64,000 nt of DNA from Dyella_B sp035486915. Lineage in GTDB: Bacteria > Pseudomonadota > Gammaproteobacteria > Xanthomonadales > Rhodanobacteraceae. Of the stretch, positions 16,648 to 25,837 are shown in pieces. A program made the translations under genes and the position numbers. Location of the stretch: positions 1 to 64,000 of the forward strand of contig NZ_DATHMR010000200.1 in NCBI RefSeq assembly GCF_035486915.1, read 5' to 3'. Numbering within the stretch: the first letter of the stretch is position 1; every line of letters starts with the position of its first letter. The notes under the pieces were generated by a model that saw nothing but the letters and a program-made list of their open reading frames with translations, had not been told where the DNA came from and ran no database searches.

Positions 16648-18231
16648 CTAATTGCCGCGCTGCAGGATGATTCGCAATTCTTCCACGTCCAGATCGCGCT
16701 CCAGCTCATGAAGGACTTCGTCTTCAATGAGTCCAGCGCGGTGAATGCGAATCAGCTCGGCGCGTCCGGCGGCAAGTGCAATCAGGACGACGTCGAAATG
16801 CGCACGAACGCCTTCCATAAACATGTCCGCGTCCGCGGCGTAACGCGTCGTGACTTCCGAGCGCTTGCGATACTCTTCCAACAGGCGGGGATGGATTAAT
16901 GTTCCGTCTGGCGCGTAGGCATGCAATTCGACAGCCGCGGCCATGGCACGGGCAATGGCCGCCTCCGATGCGGCCAAGTGCATTTTTGCCAAGGGATCGT
17001 GATCAATGGGCCGAACCCAATGGATGAGCCAACCCAAGCTTGTCCCTTGCATGACAACGGTCGCGAAGATCACAGCGAAAGCGGTGACAAGCATCAGATC
17101 CCTGCCGGGCATGGATGCGGGCAATGTGAGCGCCACGGCTAACGTCACGACCCCTCGCATGCCGGCCCAGCTCAGCACTGTCGCTTGCCGTAGTCCAAGC
17201 GGCCGCGCGCGTTTCAAGCCCATGCTTCGGAGTGCGGCGAGCACGCCATCGACGCCAAAGATCCAGACAAAGCGCGTCACCGTAACGGTCAGTACGACAC
17301 CAAGAACGGGAATAGCCATCTTGGTGGAGACAGCCTCGATCCCACCGACTCGATCAAGCACGCCGCGCAGCGAGAAACCGATAAGGATGAAGACAAGGGC
17401 TTCCAGAACAAACACCATCGTCTCCCAGAAGGCAGTGCCGCGAAGCCGAACCTGCGCCGGGAAGATGACATGCTGGTACCAGCCGAGCACAAGCCCCGCC
17501 ACGACCGTCGCTATCACGCCAGAGACATGGGCTGCTTCGCCGACGATATAGGCGACCCAGCACATAAGCGTGCTGGCCATGACGATCAGTGTTTGATCGC
17601 CCAGACGCCGAACGACGAAGATCCAGATCGCCGAAACGGTGAGGCCGGCAACGATTCCACCAAGAGCGAGCAAGACGAAGTTCGAAATGGCTGCGCCGGC
17701 ATCAAACGCGCCGCTCAGCGTCGCCGCGACGGCGAAGCGAAAAAGCACCAGACCGGTTGCGTCATTGAGCAGGCTTTCCCCTTCCAAGAGCGCCGAAAGC
17801 CGTCGGGGAAGCTTCACTCGCTGAAGCACCGCGCGAGCCGACACGGCATCCGGTGGCGAGACGATGGCCCCGAGTGCAAAACAGGCAGCCCATGGGAGGC
17901 TGGGGACGAGCCAATGGATTACTACGCCTACCGACAACGTGGTGAACACAACCGCGCCGACGGCGAGCGACAATATGCCTGGCAGGTGTCGCCGGAAGCG
18001 GCCGAAAGCGGTGAAATACGCCCCATCCATCAACAATGGTGGGAGGAAAAGTACCAGGATCAGTGAAGGATCGATCGCGAACGGCGGTAGTCTGGGCACA
18101 AACGCAAGAGCGCCACCACCGACGAGCAATGCGGTGGCCGGTGGGAGACGTAGGCGTCGCGCCACCCAATGCAGTGCGACAACAACGGCGAGCAAAACCA
18201 GCACGAGTTCAAATATCTCGACAGGATGCAT
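16648..18231 (-). CDS. CPA1-family Na+/H+ antiporter
   Basis: The 527-residue inner-membrane protein has about 12 hydrophobic segments in residues 1-400 and a hydrophilic C-terminal tail of about 120 residues. Family motifs are present: LILVLFLPPLLMDGAYF (about 57-73), AIVSPPDAVSARAVL (about 122-136) and LEGESLLNDATGLV (about 147-160, carrying the ion-binding Asn-Asp). Such proteins exchange external Na+ or K+ for H+ in pH and salt homeostasis. The C-terminal tail is probably regulatory. The gene stands alone with its own terminator. Confidence 0.9.
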   Translation of the reverse strand: MHPVEIFELVLVLLAVVVALHWVARRLRLPPATALLVGGGALAFVPRLPPFAIDPSLILVLFLPPLLMDGAYFTAFGRFRRHLPGILSLAVGAVVFTTLSVGVVIHWLVPSLPWAACFALGAIVSPPDAVSARAVLQRVKLPRRLSALLEGESLLNDATGLVLFRFAVAATLSGAFDAGAAISNFVLLALGGIVAGLTVSAIWIFVVRRLGDQTLIVMASTLMCWVAYIVGEAAHVSGVIATVVAGLVLGWYQHVIFPAQVRLRGTAFWETMVFVLEALVFILIGFSLRGVLDRVGGIEAVSTKMAIPVLGVVLTVTVTRFVWIFGVDGVLAALRSMGLKRARPLGLRQATVLSWAGMRGVVTLAVALTLPASMPGRDLMLVTAFAVIFATVVMQGTSLGWLIHWVRPIDHDPLAKMHLAASEAAIARAMAAAVELHAYAPDGTLIHPRLLEEYRKRSEVTTRYAADADMFMEGVRAHFDVVLIALAAGRAELIRIHRAGLIEDEVLHELERDLDVEELRIILQRGN

Positions 18232-18348
18232 TGGCTCGCCCCAAAAATCACCGGATCGCTACTACATACAGCATCGCTCGACTCGTTTGAAGCAGACTTT
18301 GATCGCCAGAACGCAAACGGCGCAGCTTAACGATCACGCTGTCACGGC

Positions 18349-18373
18349 TATGTCCGCTTTGATAGCGGACCGT
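18349..18373. repeat. dispersed palindromic repeat, shortened copy
   Basis: TATGTCCGCTTT and AGCGGACCGTT face each other with almost no loop. It lies in the gap upstream of the antiporter and downstream of the carboxypeptidase gene. Confidence 0.6.
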
Positions 18374-18409
18374 TCCAATGCCGCCTACAACTGGGCCCTT
18401 ACCGAGAAC

Positions 18410-19357
18410 TTATTTCAGTTCGCTATCACGCGGGTCATCGCCGCGTGCCAGGGCGTAATCGATCGCCGCGCGCACTGCCGCTACTTGGGCATCGTTGCAC
18501 TGCTGCGGCGTGGCGCGTGGACTGTCAGGATAGACCTCGGTGGTTGTCGCGTAACGTGCGTTGGTAATGCCTGCGCACAACCCCCACTGCTTTACAGGGA
18601 ATTTGATGACGCCCGGCACCAGCAGTGGCGACCCGATGATCTCGCCATGGGCATCGGCGATGGCGATATGCGTCACCTTGGCCACCGCATCGATCACCGC
18701 TCGCTGAAACTCGGGCTGGGGGGTTTCGATATCGTCGACCAGATAAAAGCCATCGGGTATCTCGCCGGGTTCAAAGTCTTTACCATCACGCGCCGCAAGC
18801 GCCGGACGGAACTCCGATTCGTCCGTATCGGTGGTCTCGTGCAGGTCGATATGCATCAGTACGGAATCGCGCAACGGTTCCAACAGGTTTACCAGCGCGG
18901 CCGATTCACCCGCGGGACTGTTCTTGCGGAAATTGCGATTGGGATCGAGTGCGTCTGGGTTCCAGCGGTGGATCCGCTCGTAAGCCCATGGACTGACGCA
19001 GGGCACCACCAACAAGTTCGCTCGACCGACATAGTCGCGGCCATGCTGTTGCACGAACTGCAGCGCACCGTGTACGCCACTGGTTTCGTAGCCATGCACG
19101 CCTCCCGTCACCAGCAAAGTCGGTAGCTCATCTCGCCAGTGCAGACTCCGAATGACTACCAATGGATAGTGCTCCACGCCGTAATCCAGCGACCCGTATT
19201 CGACAACGTCAAACCGATCGCGCAGTGGTTCTATGGTATTGAGCACGTCATCCGCATAGCTACGCTGTTTAACCTGCTGGGCACGCCATGCAGCCTTCTC
19301 CGCCGCACCCCAAGGTTGTCCCGGTACGCCAATAGGATAAAAAGCCTGATTGCTCAT
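18410..19357 (-). CDS. M14-family metallocarboxypeptidase-like protein
   Basis: The 315-residue protein has the zinc-site elements of the M14/succinylglutamate desuccinylase group: GGVHGYETSG (HxxE, about residues 85-94) and LMHIDLHETTD (third His, about 167-177). TTTEVYPDS (about 272-280) provides the catalytic Glu. WNPDALDPNRNFRKN (about 132-146) is the substrate-recognition Asn-Arg segment. No signal peptide is seen, so it is probably cytoplasmic. It likely removes C-terminal residues from peptides or deacylates amino acids; the substrate is not predictable. It appears to be a single-gene unit. Confidence 0.82.
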   Translation of the reverse strand: MSNQAFYPIGVPGQPWGAAEKAAWRAQQVKQRSYADDVLNTIEPLRDRFDVVEYGSLDYGVEHYPLVVIRSLHWRDELPTLLVTGGVHGYETSGVHGALQFVQQHGRDYVGRANLLVVPCVSPWAYERIHRWNPDALDPNRNFRKNSPAGESAALVNLLEPLRDSVLMHIDLHETTDTDESEFRPALAARDGKDFEPGEIPDGFYLVDDIETPQPEFQRAVIDAVAKVTHIAIADAHGEIIGSPLLVPGVIKFPVKQWGLCAGITNARYATTTEVYPDSPRATPQQCNDAQVAAVRAAIDYALARGDDPRDSELK

Positions 19358-19463
19358 GATGAAGTCGCCGTGGTGCGAAGGACGTACTTTATCATTCGCA
19401 CTGTGTGCATTCTGCAGTGTTCGCTAAAGCATAAGTTGCCCGCACGATCACCAAGCGGCGCAC

Positions 19464-19492
19464 GTGTCCGCTTTGGGTGAAAGCGGACATTC
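19464..19492. repeat. dispersed palindromic repeat, near-consensus copy
   Basis: GTGTCCGCTTTGGG and TGAAAGCGGACATT form a clean stem of about ten pairs. It lies between the M14 peptidase start and the DUF418 stop. Confidence 0.8.
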
Positions 19493-19506
19493 TCCAATTC
19501 ACCAGT

Positions 19507-20727
19507 TCAATCCCTCGAAAGGATCATCGGCTGGCGAACTCCGTACATCATTGTTCGCCAAAGCCATTCGATAGGCCCGAATCGATACCGGCGAAGCCAC
19601 CACGCACTAGCAATCAACTGTGCGGCATAGACCGTCATTCCCAACATGAATGTCTGGGCCGTACCAAGCCGGCCAAAATATCCCAATCCATGACCGTAGA
19701 AAATCCAACTGAATATCAAGGATTGAAGTATGTAGTTGGTAAAGGCCATTCGGCCCAACGGTGCGAAAATACCGAGTGCGTGACGTGCCCTGGTGAATGC
19801 AATGAGCAAGAGCAGCACGCTTGCATATCCAAAGGCCAAAGCAACCGGCCCCAGTGGAAGAAGCGGGGATAGAAATTGCAAAAATCCGCCCGAGACAAAA
19901 TCTGGCCCAGCCCTATCCAAGATCGTTAAGCACCCACCCATGAATAGGCCCAAGATCGCTACGCAGCTGAGCGTGTGCTTATGTGTGGCAGGGCTACGAA
20001 AGATCCCACTTCGCCACACGACAATACCCGTTAGAAACAGTGCAAGTGTCCTGGGTGAGATATACACAAGTAGCGGCAAGATAATTCGTATTTCCCGCAA
20101 TCTAAAATTCAAAGTGTCCAGATAGCTGCCGTTCGCATAAATGTGATTCGCATCGACTACTTGCTGCTGCATCCACGCCTGCGTGGGCCAAAAGCTCGGC
20201 GGAAGTAGCGATGCCAGACTTGCGAAGAATGCAAACAACGTCAGCGCAACAGCAATGAGCGTACGATTCGGAAGATAAAGAAACGGCAGTGCCACGAGAC
20301 CGATCAGTGCGTATTCGGTCAGGATGTCGCCGTTCCATATCAAGCACATGTGGATCAGCCCGAAGACAAGAAGCACGATCAATCGACGCACTAGCAAGCG
20401 CAATCGAGATTCGCTATTGCCAAGGTGCTCGAACTGGATAGCTAGTCCCATTCCAAAGAGAAGCGAAAATAGCGAAATCGCCTTCAGCTCCAGAAAGGTG
20501 CTGACGAAAGTATCTGTAATGCGATCGATCGACGGAACGGCTACGGCTGGTGGGAGAAACTGCTGAAAGACGGAGACTCGAAATTCGGTTACGAGATTGA
20601 CCATCAGCACGCCGAATAGAGCCAGCCCACGGAGGACATCGATGGCTTGGATTCGATCCTTTGGCCTTACGGGGACCGAAAGATCCGAAGCCGGCCAGTC
20701 GCGTGTCAAAGCAGTGAATGGTTGCAT
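19507..20727 (-). CDS. DUF418-domain membrane protein
   Basis: The 406-residue protein has 9-10 hydrophobic segments. It begins with the DUF418 hallmark RIQAIDVLRGLALFGVLMVN (about residues 25-44) and ends with the DUF418 core (FAPLGRMAFTNYILQSLIF, about 318-336, and WWLRRYRFGPIEWLWRTM near 374-391). These proteins are related to acyltransferase-like membrane proteins and may act as transporters or acyl-transferring enzymes. No function is proven. It is monocistronic as far as can be seen. Confidence 0.85.
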   Translation of the reverse strand: MQPFTALTRDWPASDLSVPVRPKDRIQAIDVLRGLALFGVLMVNLVTEFRVSVFQQFLPPAVAVPSIDRITDTFVSTFLELKAISLFSLLFGMGLAIQFEHLGNSESRLRLLVRRLIVLLVFGLIHMCLIWNGDILTEYALIGLVALPFLYLPNRTLIAVALTLFAFFASLASLLPPSFWPTQAWMQQQVVDANHIYANGSYLDTLNFRLREIRIILPLLVYISPRTLALFLTGIVVWRSGIFRSPATHKHTLSCVAILGLFMGGCLTILDRAGPDFVSGGFLQFLSPLLPLGPVALAFGYASVLLLLIAFTRARHALGIFAPLGRMAFTNYILQSLIFSWIFYGHGLGYFGRLGTAQTFMLGMTVYAAQLIASAWWLRRYRFGPIEWLWRTMMYGVRQPMILSRD

Positions 20728-20891
20728 GGGCCGGTCACCTCGCGTTTTCGTGATTTTGGCTCAAAGCGGAAATGCTCGCCTATCCGAGGGAGGGGCTTGT
20801 TGCGTGAGCGGCGACATAGGAGCACCCGTTGAGATGAGCTCACCCTAATCTCGTGAAGGCTTCTATCAATGCAGCACACACGTGATCAACG

Positions 20892-21107
20892 TCACGTTTT
20901 CAACCTGTCGCGATATGCAATGGATTTCCACCGAGTCACTCTCTCGTTGGAGTCTGGCATACGATCTAGCGTATCTATTTCATGCTCTTGCAGATCTGAG
21001 CTGAGCACATGCATCAACTGGTACCGATGCGGCGAAGGGAATACAAACGTCACGCTGCCGGGTAGCCAGGTAATTTCAATCCAGTTGGCTTGATAGAAAA
21101 ACTTCAC
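20892..21107 (-). CDS. possible small protein, unknown
   Basis: A GTG-started 71-codon frame reads MKFFYQANWIEITWLPGSVT and continues with a hydrophilic tail rich in Arg, Asp and His. Codon use and composition look protein-like, but no family is recognised and no strong ribosome-binding site precedes it. It occupies part of the 578-base gap between the DUF418 gene and the sedolisin gene. It may equally be a chance frame. Confidence 0.3.
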   Translation of the reverse strand: MKFFYQANWIEITWLPGSVTFVFPSPHRYQLMHVLSSDLQEHEIDTLDRMPDSNERVTRWKSIAYRDRLKT

Positions 21108-21305
21108 TCATTCTGATTGGCTTCTCATTCGCGCAGTGGCGAGAACCGAGTATGCCAATGGACTTCGAGTCACAAATTTTCACCGCGTGAGCACAAACGT
21201 CATCCTACGCTCCCGCAGCCACTTGGCACCCCTGGGGAGGGGGGCATCAATTTAGTTTCCTCACAATCTTTTCTTCTTTCTTATTGACCTTGGGAGTAGG
21301 TTTAA

Positions 21306-23039
21306 ATGAATAGAACAGATTTGATGAAATCGTTTTCAACAAAGGGGATTTTCAATTCGCGCGGCAAGCTCTGCGCGCTGCCCTTGGCGATCATGATGGC
21401 AGTTGGCGCAAGCGGCGCTGCAAATGCAGCGCAGTTCTACACGCATCACGTGAGAGAGGCAGTAGCTCAGGCTACAGCTCAAGAAGTAGGCACTCTTCCC
21501 TCCAGCAAGCTAATGGCCATTGATGTTGTGCTACCCGTGCGTGATCAGGCCAGTCTTGATCGGTTCGTGGCGGAGGTCGGCAATCCGGCGAGCCTGCAGT
21601 ATCGGCAATACGTGACGCCACAAGAGTTCACCGAACGATTTGGGCCGTCGCAAAGTGACTATGACAACGTCGTTCAATACCTGACGAGAAATGGTTTCAC
21701 TGTTACCGGTGGAACCCGTGACAGTATGGATGTGCAAGCTGTGGGCCCGGTTTCTGCAGTGGAAACGGCCTTCAACGTCAAGATGCGCACCTATCAGCAT
21801 CCCACCGAAAATCGCGTGTTCTACGCTCCGGATCGTGAGCCGACGACCTCGCTGACCATTCCGCTGTGGCATGTATCGGGTTTGGACAACTATTCCATTC
21901 CGCATCCGCAGTATGTGAAGAAGAGCGACTACGCTGCTGCGCATGGCATTTCGCCAGACGCCGTGGTGTCGCACGCCACCACAGGCTCGGGCCCGTCTTC
22001 CTCGTTCCTGGGCAGCGATATGCGCGCGGCTTATTACGGTAACGGTTCTCTTACTGGCGCGGGTCAGACATTGGGCCTATTTGAATACTATGGCATCAAT
22101 ACCGCGGACATCACCCTGTACTACAAAAACGCCAAGCAAACCAATCCGAATAACCTCACCGTTGTTTCCACCGATGGCACTTCTACGAGCTGCACCGGTA
22201 GCTGTGACGACGGCGAACAGGCGCTCGACGTGACGCAAGCACAAGGCATGGCACCAGGGCTCTCCGGCGTCGTCATGTATGTCGGCTCTACCGACACCGC
22301 CATCATTAGCGCCATGACAACGACGACCGATTCCAATGGAGTGCTGCCACTGACCCTCAGCTGTTCGTGGGGTTGGACTCCGGAAGACGCCACCACACTC
22401 GATCCCTATTTTGAAAAGATGGCCGCGCAAGGCCAGAGCTTCTTCGTCGCATCCGGCGATTCGGGTGAGTGGACAAAGAGCGGCAACGCGGAGTCGTGGC
22501 CCGGTGACGATGCTCACATCATTAGCGTCGGTGGAACCGATCTGGTCACATCGAGCGCCGCAGGTCCTTGGAAGTCGGAAACAGCGTGGAGCGATTCCTC
22601 GGGTGGCATTTCACCCAACGACATCGCCATTCCCACGTGGCAGCAGCTCTCCGGCGTCATCACCTCAACCAATAAGGGCTCAACGAAATATCGCAACGGT
22701 CCAGACATTTCGGCCAATGCAAACTTCACCTTTTATACCTGCGCCGACGGTAGCTGCCAGGCAAATGAGTACGGCGGTACGAGCTTTGCAGCACCCATGT
22801 GGGCCGCGTTTGTTGCGTTGGCCGATCAACAGATTGCCAATAACGGCAGCACTGCCTATGTGGGTTTCTTGAACCCAACGGTCTATGCCAACAACGCACC
22901 GGGCGGAACAACCTACACGACGACCTTCCACGACATCACAAGTGGCAAGAACGAAAAGTTCTCGACCGAAAAAGGGTATGACCTCGTCACTGGTTGGGGC
23001 AGTCCGCAAGCTGCGCTGATCAACAACCTGGCTCAGTGA
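21306..23039 (+). CDS. S53-family peptidase (sedolisin/kumamolisin type) with activation domain
   Basis: This is a secreted acid-active serine-carboxyl protease, 577 residues. After a signal peptide (about residues 1-40, ending ANAA) there is a pro-kumamolisin activation domain (about 60-200; PASLQYRQYVTPQEFTERFG). The catalytic domain shows the Glu/Asp pair in DDGEQALDVTQA (about 302-313), the oxyanion Asp in SGDSGEW (about 383-389) and the nucleophile Ser in YGGTSFAAPMWAA (about 490-502). A C-terminal calcium loop (FHDITSGKN...GYDLVTGWGSP) closes it. All key residues are present. The ATG follows GGGAGT. A terminator lies about 165 bases downstream. Confidence 0.92.
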   Translation: MNRTDLMKSFSTKGIFNSRGKLCALPLAIMMAVGASGAANAAQFYTHHVREAVAQATAQEVGTLPSSKLMAIDVVLPVRDQASLDRFVAEVGNPASLQYRQYVTPQEFTERFGPSQSDYDNVVQYLTRNGFTVTGGTRDSMDVQAVGPVSAVETAFNVKMRTYQHPTENRVFYAPDREPTTSLTIPLWHVSGLDNYSIPHPQYVKKSDYAAAHGISPDAVVSHATTGSGPSSSFLGSDMRAAYYGNGSLTGAGQTLGLFEYYGINTADITLYYKNAKQTNPNNLTVVSTDGTSTSCTGSCDDGEQALDVTQAQGMAPGLSGVVMYVGSTDTAIISAMTTTTDSNGVLPLTLSCSWGWTPEDATTLDPYFEKMAAQGQSFFVASGDSGEWTKSGNAESWPGDDAHIISVGGTDLVTSSAAGPWKSETAWSDSSGGISPNDIAIPTWQQLSGVITSTNKGSTKYRNGPDISANANFTFYTCADGSCQANEYGGTSFAAPMWAAFVALADQQIANNGSTAYVGFLNPTVYANNAPGGTTYTTTFHDITSGKNEKFSTEKGYDLVTGWGSPQAALINNLAQ

Positions 23040-23203
23040 TGTTTTTTGTACGAGGATTCAGCGTAAACGCGATGATGGATTTACACGCGACTTTTCGCTG
23101 AGTACTGATAGAGATAGGCCCTCGTGACGTGGCTGTTCATGAACATCACGACGTCCAATAAAACGCCATCAAGGGTGGTCGGTGAGGGCTTTGAGTAAAT
23201 CAA

Positions 23204-23232
23204 GGGGCGCGGAAGACCGCGCCCCTTTTTTT
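23204..23232 (+). terminator. strong rho-independent terminator after the sedolisin gene
   Basis: GGGGCGCGG and CCGCGCCCC form a perfect nine-pair stem around AAGA, followed by a run of seven T. It is about 165 bases after the stop codon, so the transcript would carry a long 3' untranslated region. Confidence 0.9.
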
Positions 23233-23358
23233 GACATCTACCGATGCTGGTCAAACATGGGTTGCGCGGCATGTTTGCTCGAGCCTTCCCCTTTAGATCG
23301 GTGCGTGCTGACGCTCATTCATTTGGATGCACGGTTGGCGTAGACGGAGAACGGAGGC

Positions 23359-23387
23359 AAAAAAAGGGGCGCCCCGGCGGCGCCCTT
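23359..23387 (-). terminator. minus-strand terminator
   Basis: GGGCGCC and GGCGCCC surround CCGGC. On the minus strand the stem is followed by seven T. It would end leftward transcripts, such as those from the alpha/beta hydrolase gene 360 bases away or an unrecognised transcript in between. Confidence 0.7.
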
Positions 23388-23616
23388 ACGTTTAGGTCCT
23401 TCTCGACGTCATCCCGACGTGTCGATCCGCATCAACAAGGGGGAAGCCGATTGATGCAGTGCGTGCCAGCTTGGAGGCACCGGGAAAGTTTGCCTGTTAA
23501 ACCCGTCTATGCCGTGTGACGTCGCCAAGGAGAAAGTGTGATCCCTTCCTCAATCATGGGTTGCCGCTGTCATATGCGCTAACGCCGAGCCGCTGATTCG
23601 ATTGCCGTGCCCAAAG

Positions 23617-23639
23617 GTCTGCTTTGGGTGGCGGACATT
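23617..23639. repeat. dispersed palindromic repeat, shortened copy
   Basis: GTCTGCTTTGGG followed by TGGCGGACATT keeps the outer arms of the window-wide palindrome with a deletion in the right inner arm. Confidence 0.6.
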
Positions 23640-23748
23640 GGAATTGTATGTAAGGTGGCGCGGATAACGCAGCGCGAAGAGCGGACGCTTACTGTCAGTT
23701 GCGTTGCCATGCCGATGGTTTGGATTGAGCCAAATCGCTGCTGGATGG

Positions 23749-24645
23749 CTACTGAAGTTTGAGTATGTCGAGGTCGTCCAACACGACCTGCGTGAGCGCG
23801 ATCCGTTTGTCCGAGTAGGAGTGGTCTGTTGTTAGATGGGCCTCATGCACTTGCTTGCTTCCCGCTGCACGAAGTGCTTTGGCAAATGACTCAGCAGAGA
23901 GTTCATAGCCATCGTCGGAGGTGATGAGAAATACAGGCCGCGTGGCAAGTCCCTTCACGTCATTGGAAAGGCTCCACTGCTCGGCATGGTTCACCAACTC
24001 CCTGCAAGCCGCCTCGGGGGTGTCGCCGGCTAGCGCATAAAACGCCTCGCTCACCATCGGGACGCACACTCTTATGACTTTGGCCGAGCCATACTTAGCT
24101 AGGCCGTCGCCCGCCTGATCCGGCATGTCTGCCGCGGAGATCGCAATCACTCCGCGCACATTCGCATCCGAGGCCCCCGTCGCAAGCGCCATCCATCCGC
24201 CCATACTGTGGCCCAGCAGTACAATTTTGTCTGGAGCTACGCGCAGACGCCTGGCATTGGCCGGAACACGCAGATAATCAACTGCCGCTTGCGAGTCTTC
24301 GAGTGCATGCGCAAACGAAAACGCACCTTGAGAGTTCGATGCGCCACGGTAACTGGAAACCAGCACAGTGTATCCCGCACGGCGCATCGCCTGCGCGATA
24401 TCGATGTTCCGTTCGATACCGGGAAAGCCATGCAGCATCACGACCACCGGATGCGGTCCCGCGCCTGAAGCGACATATGCGAGCACATTGATCTGCGAGC
24501 CGTGCGACGGCAGCGTAAAACCCTCCGTGCTGGCAGGGTTCGTTTTGTCTGCGGGAGGATCGGTCGTAATGGCTGAGTTTTCCGCCCTCGCCAAAAATGG
24601 GAGAGAACAAAACATGAGTATCGTAATCAGGAACTTCTTCTTCAT
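23749..24645 (-). CDS. secreted alpha/beta hydrolase
   Basis: The 298-residue protein has a signal peptide (MKKKFLITILMFCSLPFLARA) and a dienelactone-hydrolase-like alpha/beta fold. VVVMLHGFPGIER (about residues 67-79) provides the oxyanion loop, LLGHSMGGWMA (about 143-153) the nucleophile Ser, ITSDDGYELS (about 243-252) the acidic residue and TTDHSYSDKR (about 275-284) the His. A complete triad suggests an active periplasmic esterase or peptidase of unknown substrate. It appears monocistronic. Confidence 0.85.
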   Translation of the reverse strand: MKKKFLITILMFCSLPFLARAENSAITTDPPADKTNPASTEGFTLPSHGSQINVLAYVASGAGPHPVVVMLHGFPGIERNIDIAQAMRRAGYTVLVSSYRGASNSQGAFSFAHALEDSQAAVDYLRVPANARRLRVAPDKIVLLGHSMGGWMALATGASDANVRGVIAISAADMPDQAGDGLAKYGSAKVIRVCVPMVSEAFYALAGDTPEAACRELVNHAEQWSLSNDVKGLATRPVFLITSDDGYELSAESFAKALRAAGSKQVHEAHLTTDHSYSDKRIALTQVVLDDLDILKLQ

Positions 24646-24861
24646 TGCTAAGTCTTTCCCCGATCATCATGACGGTGGCCATCGCCGTCGCATCATCCCG
24701 CGGACAGTTCACGATTTGCAATTGCGCCAACCTGGAAAGGCCACCTCCCTTTCCGGGCACACGATGCGCTTGTGTGACTTCGCCGCTTGTATCCAGGTCT
24801 GGGCTAGCCAGTCAACGATCAACAAAGCCGGCCGGGAAGGGCGCACTCACCGCGGCGGTTG

Positions 24862-24885
24862 AATCCGCAGTCGAACGCGGACATT
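24862..24885. repeat. dispersed palindromic repeat, degenerate copy
   Basis: AATCCGCAGTCGAACGCGGA followed by CATT. The right arm is well kept and the left arm is shortened. It is intergenic between the hydrolase start and the membrane protein stop. Confidence 0.5.
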
Positions 24886-24947
24886 TGCAGGAATCTACCG
24901 TTCACTGCGATAACTCCTTCCAATCATGCTGCCCCGCGTTTTGGGCT

Positions 24948-25271
24948 TCAGCGATGACTGCTTTCTGCCAAGCTCCACACCAGCGCCAGCAGCAACATAG
25001 CAGCCATCATCACCCACATGCCGATGGCTGACATGGATGGTTCCCCAGCCAGCCAGTCTCGCCAGCCGGTATGAAGCAGCGGCACACTGTCTATGCAGAT
25101 CCAGCATGCTGCTGTCCCGATCAGCATACCCATCCACAATGGCCACCTGGCGCCGCGGCGACGCGCTGGCAGATGCTGCATGACGTGATCGCTGAAACCG
25201 TCATCGGCAACGGGGCCGTCAAACTGATGCCGCAACAGCGCTTCGATGGTGTCGTCGTGCGATTCATTCAT
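24948..25271 (-). CDS. putative anti-sigma-like membrane protein
   Basis: The 107-residue protein has a cytoplasmic N-terminal part (MNESHDDTIEALLRHQFDGP) and two hydrophobic segments (about residues 45-62 and 83-101). It overlaps the ECF sigma gene by four bases (ATGA), and its ATG is preceded by GGAGG within the sigma gene. Position and topology match small membrane anti-sigma factors that hold an ECF sigma at the inner membrane. No known anti-sigma motif is visible, so the role is inferred from context. Confidence 0.7.
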   Translation of the reverse strand: MNESHDDTIEALLRHQFDGPVADDGFSDHVMQHLPARRRGARWPLWMGMLIGTAACWICIDSVPLLHTGWRDWLAGEPSMSAIGMWVMMAAMLLLALVWSLAESSHR

Positions 25272-25837
25272 GATATTTCCTCCGTACTCGCATCGCGCCA
25301 GTCCGCCAGCCACGTCTTTAATTTTGCCTTGCCGCGCGTTGCGTGAGTCTTCACAGTGCCCAGCGGCATCGCCAGCACATAGGCGGCCTCTTCGTGGCTG
25401 AGGCCCATCTGCGTGCAATGCAGTAGTACGGCCTGTTCGGCTGCGGACAACCGCTGCATGGCATGCTTCAGGTCGAGCTGCAGATCCATCGCGTGCTTCG
25501 GACCTTCTAACTGTTGCAACACTTCATCGTCGACGCCATCGTGTCGCACGGGAGTTCGACGCGCCTGCAGGAAGCAGGTATAGGCGATGCGATACAGCCA
25601 ACTGGAAAACCGTGCCTCGCCACGGAACTGGTTGAGGTTCCGCCAGGCCAGCATAAAGGTTTCCTGCGCCATGTCGTCGGCCGCAGCGTCATCACCGTGT
25701 AGCAGCCGACGTAGTTGTGCACGCACCATGCCTTGATGTCGGCGGACCAGTTGTTCGAATGCACGACGGTCACCGTCCAGTTGTACGCGTGTTACCAGGG
25801 CCTGATCGATGCGCGCCTCGGCGGCGCTGTCAGTCAC
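25268..25837 (-). CDS. ECF-type RNA polymerase sigma factor
   Basis: The 189-residue protein has sigma region 2 (about residues 25-95; DDMAQETFMLAWRNLNQF, then ARFSSWLYRIAYTCFLQARR). Region 4 (about 125-180; LSAAEQAVLLHCTQMGLSHEEAA, then MPLGTVKTHATRGKAKLK) is the -35-binding HTH. The linker is short, with no regions 1 or 3, as in ECF sigma factors. It is the middle gene of a three-gene overlapping operon. The membrane protein downstream is the likely anti-sigma factor; the signal is unknown. Confidence 0.9.
   Translation of the reverse strand: MTDSAAEARIDQALVTRVQLDGDRRAFEQLVRRHQGMVRAQLRRLLHGDDAAADDMAQETFMLAWRNLNQFRGEARFSSWLYRIAYTCFLQARRTPVRHDGVDDEVLQQLEGPKHAMDLQLDLKHAMQRLSAAEQAVLLHCTQMGLSHEEAAYVLAMPLGTVKTHATRGKAKLKTWLADWRDASTEEIS

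Larger units (their letters stand above)
23040..23748. other. 709-base intergenic region
   Basis: It contains the 3' region of the sedolisin transcript with its terminator, a second terminator facing the other way, and one partial palindromic repeat near 23617. No ORF with family resemblance was seen. The 127 bases between the two terminators appear to be insulated from both neighbours. Confidence 0.5.
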
